Assembly: GCA_963691815.1 (NCBI GenBank)
Contig: OY829646.1
Span: 24,224,938-24,288,937, forward strand
Reading direction: 5' to 3'
DNA from: Echiichthys vipera
Taxonomy: Eukaryota; Chordata; Actinopteri; Perciformes; Trachinidae
DNA length: 64,000 bases
Of this stretch, positions 11,391-27,100 are shown piece after piece. The notes beneath the pieces are model-generated. The model did not search any database. It saw nothing but the letters and a program-made list of their open reading frames with translations, and had not been told where the DNA came from. Each line of letters opens with the position of its first letter. Position 1 is the stretch's first letter. The position numbers and the translations under genes are program-made.

Positions 11391-11941
11391 TCTTAAAAAA
11401 CATAGAAAGAAAACTATCACAATGCTGCAATGCTGTGAACAGGCAAACAACAACATAGGCAACAGCTGAACAGACACCTGAAAAAAAAAATCCATTTCAG
11501 TTTAAATGTACGCTTTATTTATAATTTTGTCACTGCTTTACTTTGCCGTCAGAAACACTTTGCTCCAGTTTCCTCTCTCTTTCTTTCAGCCATAGTGCCA
11601 GAGAAAAGGGCTACTGGAAAGGAAGAGTGGTGAAAATAGTCTTGATGATAATAATAACATTCTTTAACTAATATTGTGGTTTAAAGGTGGGCTTTTTTTT
11701 TTTAAAGGTGAGTAAAGTAGGCGTCCATAGCAGCTTCAGTGTTAGTACTCCTGTCTGCTTCTCCAAACTGGCAGCATGCAAACTGGTAAGGTAATACAGT
11801 AATTGGGAGATAGAGCTGATTAAATTGTTAAATAAAACTTACAAACCACATACTGTATATCACTGTAAAACTGTTGATATAGAAATTAATCACCGGCATT
11901 CACCTTCTGAACTAGCTGCAGTCGGTTTCACTCAATCAGAC

Positions 11942-12196
<255 letters not shown>

Positions 12197-14733
12197 TTTT
12201 ACAGCCTTTCTGTGGGTTCGTTCTGTCTGCCCACAAGTGACTTTCCATTCTGTCAGACTGAGATGGTGAAGTCATTGGACTGTCTGAGACAATGCAGTTT
12301 GAGTGTTTGAGCATTCACTTTACCATGAAGACAGTAAGTGGTACCTTTTCATTAGTCCTCGCAGACTCGCACAACAGATGGTTCCAATAGTTGTGCCTTT
12401 TTTTTACCACTTTACTTGGAATGAAACGTGAAATAAGGGCAGTCAACATGTCTTTATTTGAAATTTCCACTAAAAGTTTGAGAAATTTTTCAATACTGGC
12501 CAAAATCTAGCATAAAATTATGTTGTCATAAAATCATTAGCTGTTCTTTTGAAAAAACAGCCAACAATAGCCGCTTTGAAAATGTAAATTTGCTTTTGCA
12601 CAATACATTTACATCTCACTGCCTCAAACCAACTCAACTCCACATACCACATGCTAGAATACACAGCAATTTTCCCATCACAGTCTGCTGCCATGCATGA
12701 AAGATTAAAGCACCTGCATCATATATCATGCCGGTCTCCGTCATCGCTCATCACTCATCGACAAAAAACTATGGAGGTGGTCCTGTGACTCTTTGGCTGG
12801 TGGAGCCAGTGAGAAGGCTAGCTGAGTGTTGGACTCATGCTGATGGAGCAGTTCAGGGCTCTTTCATGCACGTGGCAAAGGAATGTCCGCTCTCTGGGTT
12901 TGAGGATGAATGTCTGCTGTGGAAGGCCTCGGGGGTCCACAGTGTCTACCCACACAAAGGCTTTTTTCAAAGATACAAAGGTGTATAAAGTGGACTGGAG
13001 GTCACCTGGGTGTACAGTCCTTCTACGGGCTGATTAGTGTTACTTTCCCTGCCTGAATCTTTCTCTGAAAACAGGATGCAAATACACAGCCAAACAGGAT
13101 ATTGTGCAAATTAATATGTTTCTTTTAGCATGAGGACAAATGTTGTTGCTGTAGGAGAAACATTCAAAACCCCGCCACATTCAAATCACAATCAAACATG
13201 TCGTGACCCAAGATGGAATGGTCATGGACTATAGTGACTAACTTTTGTATTGCGTTGGTGTATTGTCCCTGGATAAAGCTCTTTATAAACAGTTTCATTG
13301 CACACACACTACCACCTGAGGCCCTGGGGCAGGGTTGATAGTAATAGTGGATGACTGTGGTGGGGGCTGTTAGTGTCCTGCACAACAAGCCTGACTTCTC
13401 TGTTTTAACCCTGCCCATCCCGCTTCACGGGACATTAAAATATCAAAGGCGGACTTCTCCCAAAACTCACAGAAGCTGTGGTCTCCACCCAAGTGAGCAC
13501 ACATGCATGCTTAATGCAGAAAATTTCCCCATTTTACTTTGATGTCGAAGTTCTGGCACAGATTTTACTGGCTTATTTTTTAAAATGCTTGATAGTTGAT
13601 TGGAAGAAAGCGAAAACATTGTATTTCATTCTTTCATTTCACTTCTTTTCTGACACAAGTGTTTGTTTTAGTAACTGTCTTTCACATGCAAGCTCATATG
13701 TAAGCACTGAACACACAAACTTAAGTCGAAGGTGAACTATTAAACACGCACACACAATCAGATCAATCTGCGTTGGCGTGGGCTTCAATTACAATTGGTT
13801 TCAAAGACCTCTGTTTTTACTGCTGAAAACATTGTCTGGTTTTCAGCTGGAATGAAAAATACCACAGGACAAATAGTTTTCCGGTCTACTCATCCATGGT
13901 CAGCACTGTGCACCAGGAAAGACAACTTTGCATTCCTTGCAAGTTGCAATAAGGAAACCACTTTGTACCCATTTTGAAGACAGTATATACTTATAGAGGA
14001 TTTAATCAAACAAAATACATATATTACCTAAAATTCAAGATTCTATTACAGATATGCAGAGATATGCAGCTTAAATCCAATCAAATGCTGTAGTTTTAGC
14101 AAAGTCCCGATATCTTGTACAATATGATATAGTTTTGATTATTTGTCCATGGTGGATACCTCATGATGAAGCTTTGCTGGTCTTGTTCTGTCTAAAGCTA
14201 TCACTGAACCCTAAAGCCGTTGAAAAGTTTGCTTCTCTGTTGTATCAAGAACCCCAAATAACTTCTTTTTATAGGCTCACAGGGTTATTCCTCTATAAAG
14301 CACAAGTCATGAATATGCTCGACAGCTGTCTGATGATAACAGACTAGCTCATGTTACCTTCTTGCATGATTTTTTTCACCAGTATTTATCTCACAGCCTA
14401 CTTGAAATGTTACCATGTCAGGGTGTAAACTGACTGCATGCTGACTTCGATAGGGACTCTAAATGAGGACTTGTACTGAGCACTCTCCTGATAATTCGGT
14501 GATGTAAGCTTGAGTCACAGAGATGATAAGATACAGCTGTGTTTTCAGTGTAATTGCTTTAACATTGTAATCTATAAATAAAACCTTTTAAATGAAATAT
14601 TGAAGCATGTCCATTTTATCTGGCTTAATAGAATGGTAATAGAAAGTGGAAAAACATCAGTTGCTTAAAGCCGTCTGTGAGAGACTTTCTGCCATGAGAT
14701 GACATCAGACTCTTATGTGTCTTGCCTCCACAG

Positions 14734-14841
14734 ACTGGGCATGACGATGCGGGCCAAGCTGAGGGTGTAGCCACATCTGGTAGAGACTGCTGAAGTAAGC
14801 AGGAGCCTCAGCACACCAAACTATACACTTCAGCGAGGAAG
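14734..14841 (+). other. mical2: mical2 5' UTR portion of the start-codon exon
   Basis: The exon begins after the acceptor cttgcctccacag. It holds a short upstream reading frame, 14741-14770 (nine codons, ATG ACG ATG ... TAG), 71 bases before the main ATG, which could lower translation of the main frame. Confidence 0.7.
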
Positions 14842-15102
14842 ATGGGCGAAACAGAGGAGGAGAGGGATAATGAAGGGAAGCTGTTTGAGAACTTCGTCCA
14901 GGCCTCCACCTGTAAGGGAGCCCTTCAGGCCTTCAACGTCCTGTGTAGGAGATTGGACCTCGACCCTGCGGACAATGACACCTTCTACAGCAGTCTAAAG
15001 GCGAAGGTCACCTCCTGGAAGGCCAAAGCACTATGGAGTAAGCTAGACAAGAGGGTGTCCCACAAGGAGTACAAGAAAGGCCAAGCCTGTGTGGGCACCA
15101 AG
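14842..15102 (+). CDS. mical2: mical2 coding exon 1
   Basis: Residues 1-87. ENFVQASTCKGALQAFNVL and SWKAKALWSKLDKR match the conserved MICAL N terminus. Ends in phase 0 at the donor gtaagg. Confidence 0.96.
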
Positions 15103-18100
15103 GTAAGGTTAATGATGTCTATGTAAAGCTCTTCATCACATTCCAAAAATACATGTAAATTATGCATGGTTTTTGTAACTGCTGGCCATTTTCCAAAGTA
15201 TACTATACATTTTTAGATTAGATTTTCATACTTTCCAGCCAGGCATTGTTTTCTTTTTTGATTTGGTAATAAAGTATTTTTTAGCATGGTGTTGAATAGG
15301 TGATTTATTTCACTTCACATGGACTAAATCTGCACTGTATGTCATTTTTTTTAAAGAATATTTTTGTGTGGTCATATTTTTAAAAACTCTCCTTAGTGTT
15401 GCATTCAAGGATCCTCCACTATCCCAGACTTTGGAGTTGACTGGCAAACAGCAGTCATTTTAATAAAAGAGAGAACAATGAACATCATCCTTTTTACAAT
15501 TACACTTAAACTAAAATTTTGACTATTTAATACATCTTTGGAAAACACTCCTATCGTAGCTGAGAAACTCAAACTAACATAATGAAAAAAAAGACTAAAC
15601 GTGTTACACGGTTCTTGCAGTCAGTGCGGTGCGGACGGGGGGCATGGTCCCCATGAACATCTAGTCATTCATACTGATTGTGACTGACTGTGGGACCCTG
15701 ACTGACTGTGGGACCCCTTACAAAAATCTTCACGGCTCTCTACTCGGACCCTCCGTGCACAGTTGCCCGGGCCAAAATTGCGCAATATCCACAGTCTGCA
15801 CCATGCCAAACAAGCTGATGCAAGATGCAAGAATTTCATTACGTGCTGAAAGCTAAAAATATGTTGTACTACTTTGGAGAACAGTCGGCACAAAAAAAGG
15901 GTGGTCCTTTTTAAAGCCTGAAATCATGGGCCTGTCTATCCTAAAAAGATCTAAAAACATCATACGTTTTGTTAATACTTGTACTAAGTACAAAGTTGAT
16001 GTAGATTTAGGAAGTGTCTTAGTGACCTCACCTCGGATGGCTCATTTTTGTTTCAAACAATCAGCGCTCTTTACACAACAGTACATAACACAGCAGAGTG
16101 CTGTAGCTTCTACCTGCCCAGACACAGACCCTCAACACCAGTAACACTCAATGTTTCACTGCAACAACTCCCAACTTACAGGACAGGAAATTAAAGAGAT
16201 ATATATTGCTTTGCAGTGATTCTGTCCCTCTCAGACAGGTGCTACATAACAAAGCTGTACTGAATGAAACACAAACATGCAACATTATATCATAAACAAA
16301 TGCTTCACTGAGCCATCAGTGTACCACCATATGTATGTTTTTTAGACGTAAAAACAGTTAGAAAAAATGCTATAAATCTCAGCTAAGAAACATACACACA
16401 TCAATTATAAGCAACAGATGTTCCCATAATCAACTGAAACATGACACAGAATATCATAAAGACAGGATGAAGAAAAAAAAACATTGATAGCAGTGTACTG
16501 CTTCATCTAACTCTGCAGCCAAATCACACAACCAGACAATCATATTCAGAGAGAAAATTACACACAAAAGACACATTCCTGAAACACGTAAGAAGAGCTA
16601 TTCTTGAATTAAATTATGAAACAATGGCTTCGATGAGGACAAAGAAATTGTGTTGGGGTGTTTGACTGGGGGAGGGGGGCACTTGGCAGTAAAGGGGATG
16701 AGGGAAAGTAGGAAAACCTGGAGGAGTGTGATTACCTTTCGGGCATCAGCTGCCTCCAGCTTGAAAGAGTGTTTTTCATTGCGCAGAGAAACAGACAGCA
16801 TCACTCAGCAGCTATGATTATTTGGCCTGGTTGTTCTGCGGGTGTGCTCTGCTCTTTGTATGCTTTTCCTAAAAGGAGCCAACCCCAGATTGTTATTAAA
16901 ACATGCTTTAAATGCTTCAGTGTGAGCTCAGTTTTACAGGTTCTGTCGGATTTAAAGCCAACACCAAAATGGGTAAGAAGAAAAAAGTAAACGTTTAAAG
17001 AAAGTGTGATTCTCCTAAACTCCTTAGCCAAGAGTATGAGGTCAGATTTTGTAATTCGGACAATCGACAGGGTTGTGTTATAAAAAAAAAGTGGTATACT
17101 ACTTCTGATTTAGTGGTAAAAGTAGTACACCAGATATACAAACAGTGGATTGTGTACATTATTTAAACACTAACTTATTGTGAATTTATGAGAGTGCCTT
17201 TTTCTTTTAAAAGCCAGAGATGAAATAAGTTGCTTCAATATGAAGTCTGTTTTAATCACTCACAGGACAGGCAATCTGCTCTCACTTGATCTCTAATTTC
17301 TCCTCTCCCTGGGAGAATCACAAGGTGACAACTCGTGGTTTTATGGCAACTCAGCTTTTTAAACGTGACAGATGTGATATCACTCGACGCCTCGTCTTCA
17401 TATCCCCGCTGTAGCAGCAATCTTTAAAGGATGTGATGTCATCTATGTTTTACGGCCTGACACAGCTGGCAGCTGTGACAATGACACATAACCACAGTGT
17501 GTTTGTTCCTCATAAAGTTTCACTGTGCACAAAGAAACTGAAAATGTATCTTTTTTTCCTTTTTTAATCTATGATGTGATGTTATGAATCATTCTTCATC
17601 AGAGCTCTGTGACACAGTGCTTATTTAACTCTGAGAACAGAAAAAGTGCATACACTTGTCCTGTGTACTGGTACCTGGTACTGGTTGGGTAGAAGTTGCT
17701 GGTCATTTTTTTCGGTTTGCCATTTGTAGATAGACCAAAAAGTTAATTTGGCCCCTGCAGCTCTAGTGTCCTAACATTGAAATCAAGATGATGATGTGGA
17801 AGAAAAAAGAGATCCTAGTTAGTCACCATCTGCTTAGACAAAAACGTAAACATCGATGCTCTTACTGACAGATAGGGTTCATTAACAAGGCGAGAGACAA
17901 ATGCAACCAGGGCGAGGTGGAGCTGGGATGAGAGCGAGGTCACAAGTGGGAAGCTGAAAGGAAGCGTGTTTGTGCTGACTCAACAGATGTGGAGCAAACT
18001 GTCAGGAAAGGCCTCATATCTGAATATATCAGCGAATGGAAACGGGCTAAAACAAACAGCCTGTTACTGCTAACGGCTGATAGGCAAACGAAAACAGTTA

Positions 18101-21100
18101 CTCGAGTTTAGATAAAATTGTGCACATTTGTGACCGTACATCTGAATAAACTGAGTCTGTACTGTGCACATAAATGACATTTTCAGCGTCCTGCCATCCC
18201 TGTCTCTGAATGTGTAAATACACTAACTCACCCTTTGTTGAGAGAAGCCAGCAGGTAGACATGTCCAGGCAGCTCTTCCACCACCTTTGTGTGTGTGCTT
18301 CACACCTGAGAATACCTCATCCTGATAACCTCAGGCAACACTTGATGACACACTGTGTTTCTCATTACCTGCACCCCCTGTGAAGCCACCCCAAAGTTTA
18401 ACCACACACTCACAGATGGAGAGAACATTCAATGACTCAAGCCCTAATCATCTTGTTTTTGGTGCGGGAGCAGAGAGCCATTTAAGGCACAATTTGGGAT
18501 TTTGGTCTGCTGGCACTAGGAGCTCTGTAAACTGCATCCAGTCTGATTGTCTCACAGAACTGATCCCTCTCCTCACTTTGTGTTATCCTGTTGGTGGACA
18601 CACAGGATGGCAAGAAGTGAGTCCCCCTGTTCAGATATGTTGCGAACCCCCTGTCTGCGTGCTGGTGGGATTTAGGGGTTGGTGGCAGAGTGGGAGCTCT
18701 TTGTGCTGCTAGTTGGGAGGGTGAAAGAAAAGAGATTTTCAGCGGTAATTTGCTGAGGCTATCGAGACAGGAGACTGTCCACCTTGTTGAGCACGGCAGG
18801 GGCAACTTTCAGAAGTAGTTTGGTACTGGATTAAACATCACAGGAATAAAGAGACACACATCTCTCTACACAATTCTCTATAATGCCTCTTAACATGTTT
18901 AGAAGGAAAGACGATAGTTTGCCAGCACCCATGCGTCACTTCTTTCATCTATCATTCGAGAGGATGATGTCATGTTTGAGCCGCACATTCTCAGACAAAC
19001 GCTGTAACCCCATGCATGACTTCATGCATTTTTGAGTGAGGCTGATAGCACCTTATGTGGGCCCAAAGGTTAAAATGGATGGAGTTGATGGGAGAGGTTT
19101 TTTGCAAACATTCCTCTTGGCAATTTCTATAATGCAATGCTTCAGGTGTGTGTAAACCCTCTATGTTTTACTAACAATCCTTAGACACACATAGTGGCCT
19201 GAAGAAGTCATCTCAAGTTTGGAAAGGTCCTCAGAGTCATTGTCTGTCCTGCTGAAGTGTCCTTGAGTTAGACACTCAGCCGTTAAATGCTCCAGTGGTG
19301 CAGTAGAGTGCTGCTTCCTGTCATGATCTATGTAGATGGTATAATGCTCCCTGGTATGTTAATAAACAAGTAGGATGTAAGCCATATTTCATCTCAGCCT
19401 CTTCTGTAGGAAAAGTGTCAGCTGTCTGTGATTACAGATGTCTTCATGATGTACCTCATCAATCTGTCATTTTCTCTTATTCAGTGCCTCATCATTGGAG
19501 GAGGCCCCTGTGGCCTGCGGACAGCCATTGAACTCGCTTTGATGGGTGCCAAAGTGGTGGTGATCGAGAAGAGAGACTCCTTCTCGAGAAACAACGTGCT
19601 GCACCTTTGGCCCTATACCATTCATGACCTGCGGAGCCTCGGGGCCAAAAAGTTTTATGGCAAATTCTGTGCCGGGGCCATAGACCACATCAGTGAGTAT
19701 CTGATAGAAATTAACAAATGCCTCCGGTTTTTGCTATTCATTGACCTGTGATCATATATTATTAGCCTTTCTGAACTCTGCTCTTCACCTTTAGGATGTA
19801 GCTTATTGGACACTAAAATTCTCCAGTATATTCAGTATTAGCGTTAAATATTATGGGCTTACATCACTTTCTTGCATCTGCTCTTAGCTTTTATCCTATT
19901 TTATTATGCAACCTTATTTGTTATAGAGTGCTGAAAAAATGAGTACTAAAACCCGTACATTTTTGCACTTCTCTCGTCTCAAAGTTAATTCGTTTTACGA
20001 ATTTACGTTTCGTTCTATGACAAAAAATGTGTCCGTAAATACACCAGGGTAACGCCAACTTCTCACCCTTGCAGCACTCTATTGTATATTTGGCTTTTTG
20101 TCAAATGTTACAGTTTCCCTGTAAATAGCCTAACATTTTGAGAGAACTTTCTGCCAATACTGTTAAACATTATGTTCTGTATCTTCTTTAATCAACCAGT
20201 ATGAAATTGAAATGAATGTATGATTGTATTTCTGTGCAACATTGTTAACTTCTTCTTTTTGTATGTATTTCCTGTACAATTGTTGCTGGTTGTTTCCTAA
20301 ACCATTTTAAAGAGAGGAAAACAGACGAAGAAAGAAATTTGTATATATTTCTAGAAAATCAATAGTTTAGTTTGATTACCCTGTTTTTTATCCGAGTATC
20401 ACATGAGCATTGATCCGTTTTTTCTTTCCAACAACAAGAGGAGAAGCCTTTAGCAAAGATGCAGCATAGTCATGGGATTCAGGCCTTGCTCTCAACAGTG
20501 TCAAAACAATATAACGCAAAACCTAAAGCCTGGCAGTGTTTTACGTCTGTATGCAAACACTGATGTGTGTGTGTGTATGTGTCTAATAGGCATTCAGAAG
20601 CTGCAGCTGGTCCTAATGAAGGTCGCCCTGATTGTTGCAGTGGAGTTTCACGTCAATGTGGAGTTTGTCAACCTGTTGGAACCTCCAGAGGATCAGGAAA
20701 ATGAAGGTGTCCATTCACACATCCAAACAATAGATTAACAGTGCTGCAATACGCACCTACTGACAGTTGTTTTATGATCTTTGGGAAGATGAGAAGGTTT
20801 AAGCAGCTTGGAAACAGTCCAACCGGGACGTGAAGTTGAATGACGATGAGACATCTAATTATGTGTAGAGCTAGATATAGACATCAGGCGGTTCAGTCTG
20901 TTAGACCGATACTGCATAGATTACTGGAGGATCTGGAGGCTGGCAGTCTGCTTCAAGGCTGGTCAGTCAGCAAGGGACTTCTCATCCTGCAGTATTTAAT
21001 TTCCTTGACAGCCACCAATAAACAGGAAACAAACATTGGCACCTATTTAGTTTTTTCATATTTACATGAGGTTGTCGGAGGTCAAGTATATTGCTTGACC

Positions 21101-24100
21101 TCTCAGTTAGTGCTTAAATGTATGGCTGCTATACTGTACTATGCACCTGCCTACTGTATCACATCAATGCCAGTGAATGAACAGTGTTCCCTTTGTTTAA
21201 AGGGAATATCGTTTACTCTGTCATGATATTTTTCTGACATTCAGCACTTCATATTGGACTATTAGACTCTAAAATAACTAACACAGCTGTTGTCAGGTGA
21301 TGTGTCTTCAGCTGTAATATCTATACTCTGATAACAACGAGAGCCTTGCCTAAATTTAGACACAAACTTATCCCTCCTCTTCTGCAGTGACTAACTTAGC
21401 TGTGCCCTTGACTTCATGGAATGCATTTTCCACATGGTGATATTGCACAACAAGCCGTTACTGTGCCGGTGTCGCACACACCCACACTGCATACTTCAAA
21501 CGGCTAATAATAAATCTGAAACAATGTTTGCAGAACCAGATCTAGTGGACTTTCATGAAGCATTCCTTGTTAAACATGACATGAAAAGCCATTTTTTCCC
21601 CCAATTATTTCCCCCCGTTTTTCATCAGCTGCCGTTTTTTGTGCTGTGTGCTGATTGTTCTGTGGAGTACAGCACAAAGGGAATAATCCTAGGATTTATA
21701 TTATGTGTCTTACCCTTTTCTCTGTCTTTGGTTCCATCTCTCAGGGCTTGGGTGGAGGGCTGCAATCCGACCTGCTGATCACCCCGTGGCTAACTTTGAG
21801 TTTGATGTTGTGGTGGGGGCTGACGGACGCAGGAATACTCTGGAAGGTGAAAAGACAGCAAACAAAAGGGGTCAACAGTATAGATGCCTCAAGGATGTAC
21901 ATCACTTTGTACACAAAGTACGATATAAAGTTACTTGTATCTGATCAAGGAATGAACTTTCTGGGACCCAAATGTATATTTTCTCACAAGCAACATTCAA
22001 AGCACAGGGTTGGAGCCTATTATCACTCTCAAATTCATGTTTCTTTTCTCCTTAGTCCTCTGTGGCCGGTTTAATTTTCGGGTTGTCCGTCTGTCCCTCT
22101 GTACGACTCTTGTGAAAGCGATATCTCAAGAACACATGAAGGAAATGTCTTCAAATATGCTAGATTTCAGGGTCACTGTGACCTCACAAAACGCGTTGAT
22201 CATTAATCAAGAATTCCTACGCTAATTTTGAAATTTCACACAAATGTTTAATAGGAGAAAATGTAAAAAAAGTAAAAAGTGCTGACATTTTATATCCAAA
22301 AGGTCAAAGGTCAACATCACTGTGACATCATTGTGTTTATGTCTATTATTCAACCCCATAACTCAGGAACAGAAGGGGATACATTTGACTGCTAGCTATG
22401 TAAATATCTAATGTTATCAAAGTAAAATATAAATACATTATGCATCTATAACTGCCATTAAAGTTCAACATTTCCAAATGTGGCCGCGCCTATTAGGAGA
22501 CCAGAAATGTATACCATTTTATTCCATTGCCGCAGCTTGAGGTGCGCTATTTTCAGTTATAGAGAATGTTTGTAAACACTGAAAGTATCAAAACACTCAA
22601 TCCACAGAAAAAAAGCACACAGCCTGTATTCAGAAAACTGTGCCTTTAAACCAGCCGTTGGACTTCCGCACAGTTGTGATGTAACAACGGGACAATACAT
22701 AGGTAGAAAGTGCAGCTATAGCGCTGTTACATTTATTCCCCGGTTGCAATTACAATGCGGAGATGCGGAGAATTTTGATGCAGTGACCAAAACACTGACC
22801 AATCAGAAGAGACTGGGCTTTTTTCATGAGGGGGGCTTAAAGAGACAGGCGCTAAAACAGAGTATTTCAGACAAAAAGCGAATGCAGGTATATCCAGGCT
22901 GACAGTGTGAGAAAAAAATCATCTTTTTTGAACATTAAAGCATATAAACGTGTTCTAGTAGAAACCCAAAATACAAGTATGAACCTGAAAATGAGCATAA
23001 ATTGGGACCTAAAGAGTCAGTTAAGAAACTCACACAATGCAAATATTTTATTTCAACTCTTCAGTTATATAGTGTATGAGATTATATTTGTAATTAACAA
23101 GGCTGTCCATGTTCAAGTGTTTGCATTATTGTGAAAATCTCTGTAGCATCACTTTGAACAAGAAGTCACGTTAATAAAACCCAGCACACCTTCTGTTTAC
23201 TCAGTAGTGTTTCTGCACCCACACTTTGGATGACTTACACTGCACTACTTTTTGTTGTGAAGCTATAAATGAAACTCACCTTTTGTTAACTTAAACTTGT
23301 ATGACGCCATTCTAGAGAGAAAGGTCGGTCATTGAAATGCTGTACATAAATAGAGCAGAGCTTGGGCTTTGTGCAGCAGCAGATGCATTCAGGCTGGACT
23401 CTTTCCATCTCTCTGTCTTACTGTTTCGGCCTCTCCTAAAAAATTCATCATCTCACAACCAATTCGCATGAGATCAGATGCTTTTTCCTAAAAAGGGCAT
23501 TTTTGGGCAGGACAAGATGTTTAGCTCATTCTTCAATTATGATAAAGCCCGGGGGGAATGATTTTTCCCTGCAGTCAGCCTGCTTTTGAGCTGCTTTCGT
23601 GGCCTAGCTACGGCAACACAGAGTTAAATACAATCAGATCTGCACTGCAGTGAAGAGACCTGTTATTTTTAACAGTTACAGGATGGAGGAATTGTCTCAC
23701 AAGTTCAGAAGTTTTACTAGCCCCTAGAAAGTACTTTCACTGTCTCATACTACACATTGTAGTAAGCAACCAATCCATTTTCTTGTCCTTACTGCACTTA
23801 CAGTTTAAGAATTAGTGACATTTCTGGTCAGTTCTTGCTGGTTTGAGAAGGTAATTAGAAAATCTACCAGTAAACTGTTGAACCTTAGTGTTAGTCTATT
23901 TGATGTTCGGGTTTCTATTTATTTGTTCTGGTCATAGAAAGTTAACGTTGAGAGAATCTTTGAAAAAATTGTTTCTTGTGTCCCGGATATGTGTCAATAT
24001 AGGTATCAGCAAATGCAAATATGTTTAAAAAAACCACATTTAACTTAAATAATCTATGCTCAACAAATCTTCCTGGTTAAATAAGTAATCAAGCCTATTA

Positions 24101-27100
24101 ATATTGCATGTTTTGAGTGTCTGCATGTGTGCATGTTTGTAATCGTGTTATTATTAATGCGTAACGTGCAATGAAGTATGAAGGTATGAATAAAAAATTG
24201 TTTTTAACAAACCATAAAGTAAATTCTAAATAAAATGAAAGACTGTTGTATGACATGAAAGTTTCACAAATGGCCCTCTACTGCTAAACCATTCTGAAGG
24301 TTAATTAAGCAAAATGCATTTAACTTTGATGATACTTCTTAAAATCTGTGGCTTTTGCTCCCTTGACAACATCATTTCTCACCTTGGGAGGTCGCCTCTT
24401 ATCGTAAAATAACTGATTTGTAATTATGCTGTAAGACTAGATTTCCTTTGGTTTTAACAGACGAGCAGATAGGATTGGTTTGCTGAGGAAGATCATCTTC
24501 CCTTCTTTATTCCACCATTTCTCTGTTTCATTCTTTATCTGTATTTTTCTCTCACAGGTTTCAAAAGGAAGGAGTTCAGGGGAAAGCTGGCGATCGCCAT
24601 CACAGCCAACTTCATCAACAGGAACACCACCGCAGAGGCCAAAGTAGAAGAGATCAGCGGCGTGGCCTTCATCTTTAACCAGAAGTTCTTTCTTGACCTA
24701 AAAGAGGACACAGGTGGGAGAGAAGCTCAGTCAAACTGCCCCACTGTGCTGTCAGATTGCATGAAGCTCAATTAGACATTGAAGGGTGGAAGTCAGTCAC
24801 TCCAAATGCCCTTTGGTGCTTTTTAAAAATAATATTTTTCCATTCTCAAACCATGTTGCAGGTGTCGATCTGGAGAATATTGTGTACTACAAGGACAACA
24901 CGCATTACTTTGTTATGACTGCCAAGAAACAGAGCCTACTGGACAAGGGAGTTGTCATTAATGTAAGCAAAACATGCCTTCAGGGATCCATTGTGTTCTT
25001 TTTTCACTGCTATTTCATTTCACTTCACTTCTTGAAAATGTGTTTTAACCGATAATTTTCAGCATAGTTTTATTTCATTTTTACATAACAAGGAATCAGT
25101 GTCATTAAATATTGTGCAATATAATGCAATATAATGCAATCAAATGCAGCGGTGCTTCAGCAAATACTAGCTCCACTTTATTTTGTCCGGACTGTGTTTC
25201 AGAGGTGTTGAATTAACTAGTAAATTCTGTGTTGGTGGGAGATAAACACCCTGGTATACATTAGTTTAGACTGCATACTAGCCTGGTACTGTAGTCAGAA
25301 TGAGTTGCCATTTTTGTTTGAATCATTTGAATCTCCAAAATTGCAGCTCTACAGAGGTTTAGAGCCAGGCTAGTGGTCCACATTTCAGTACATCTCATTC
25401 AGTACAAGCACTGATTAGGCAAATTAGTCCGTATGAAAAAGCAGAAGCTGTTTTACTAGTCGTTTTTGCACTGCATAAATGCTCAGTAAGACCTCCATCT
25501 GTAGTATGATTCCTTCTTTAACTCTATGTTTATGCGCCAAAGCTCTATGAACAAATAACAAACTGGTTTACGGCAGCAGATTTAAAAAATAATGACAGTT
25601 GATGCTGTCCTCTGAATCCTTGCTGAAAGCCCTCGACCAATCATAAAGTGTTCAGCAATGCAAACCCACACCCTAAATTCCTGTACTTCTGGAGAGTACT
25701 ACCCCCCCGGATAAGGGACTTGTATTCTTAATGCCCCAAAACTAGACTCTGGTCACTGCGGTGGAAACACAATGAGTTTGTCAAAAGGTTCCTAGTTCCT
25801 GGAGAAAGTTCCTGTGGTCAAAAAGGGCCTATGAGAACAAGAGATCATAAAGAAAATAAAGTTGGTATTTTTACACATGAAATGAATACTCTGTGTGAAC
25901 TTCTCCTGACTGTCATGCTTCTGTTCAACAGGATTACATAGACACCCAGATGCTGCTGAGCAGTGAAAATGTCAACCAGGAAGCTCTTCTGTGCTACGCC
26001 CGAGAGGCTGCTGACTTTGGCACCAACTACCAACTTCCCACGCTGGATTTTGCCATGAACCACTGTGGGCAGCCAGATGTAGCAATGTTTGACTTCACGA
26101 ACATGTACGCCTCTGAGAACGCTGCTCTAGTCAGGGAGAGATTTGGACACCAGCTGCTGGTAGCACTGGTTGGCGACAGTCTGCTCGAGGTGAGGAAGGG
26201 CAAGACATGTCAAGTCAAGTCAAATTAGACAGTTCAGCTCATTGTAGAAAGGTCGCCTGACTGACTGGGAAGAGAAGCTATTAGACAACATGTAACAGCT
26301 CATGTACAGTACACAAAATTCATATATATGTATTATGTGTTCCTTTGCAGCCCTTCTGGCCCATGGGGACGGGTTGCGCCAGAGGCTTCCTGGCTGCCTT
26401 AGACACGGCCTGGATGGTAAAGAGCTGGTCTCAGGGTCGGACGGCTCTGGAAGTGCTGGCAGAGAGGTACCCACACATGTACATTTATGCCTTTTAATAT
26501 GTTAACTATTGTGTGTTTAGACACTCACCGACCGAATAAGCATTGGCACGTTAAAGCCATATAAATAGCACCATGTAACTTTCACTTGTGTTTCTATAGG
26601 GAGAGTATTTACAGGCTACTACCACAGACCACAACTGAAAACATTGCCAAAAACTTTGACCAGTACACCATCGACCCCGGAACACGGTACCCCAACCTCA
26701 ACTCCTCTTGTGTCAGGCCTCAGCAGGTGAGAGGGAGAGAGCTCACGTTGACCATATCAGAGTCTAAACATCTGTCCATCCATTTTTAACAAACTAACAT
26801 GAACAGCATATATAATTATGCCTTTCCTTCCTGTTTCAGGTGCGCCACTTGTACATCAGCGCAGAGCTGAATTCCTGCTCACTGGAGCGAGCTGCTACCA
26901 TACGTCGGCCAGTCAATCTCAGCAGACGAGGCAAGTCTAACTGGAATGGACAGATTCCTGTGTTGTTTTTATTAGTGTATCTGTAGGTCAAAGCACAGAT
27001 AGAAGTTCAACATTGCTTCATGTCCTGCTATGCCCTAAAACCCTGTTAATACTCAACAAAAAAATATTTAGAAACACTTATAAACACTGCAAAGTTCATA

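Noticed and set aside
21416..22074. Plus-strand open frames of 120-139 codons around mical2 exon 4
   Set aside because: Only the 102-base exon inside has MICAL similarity and splice sites; the rest is intron read-through.
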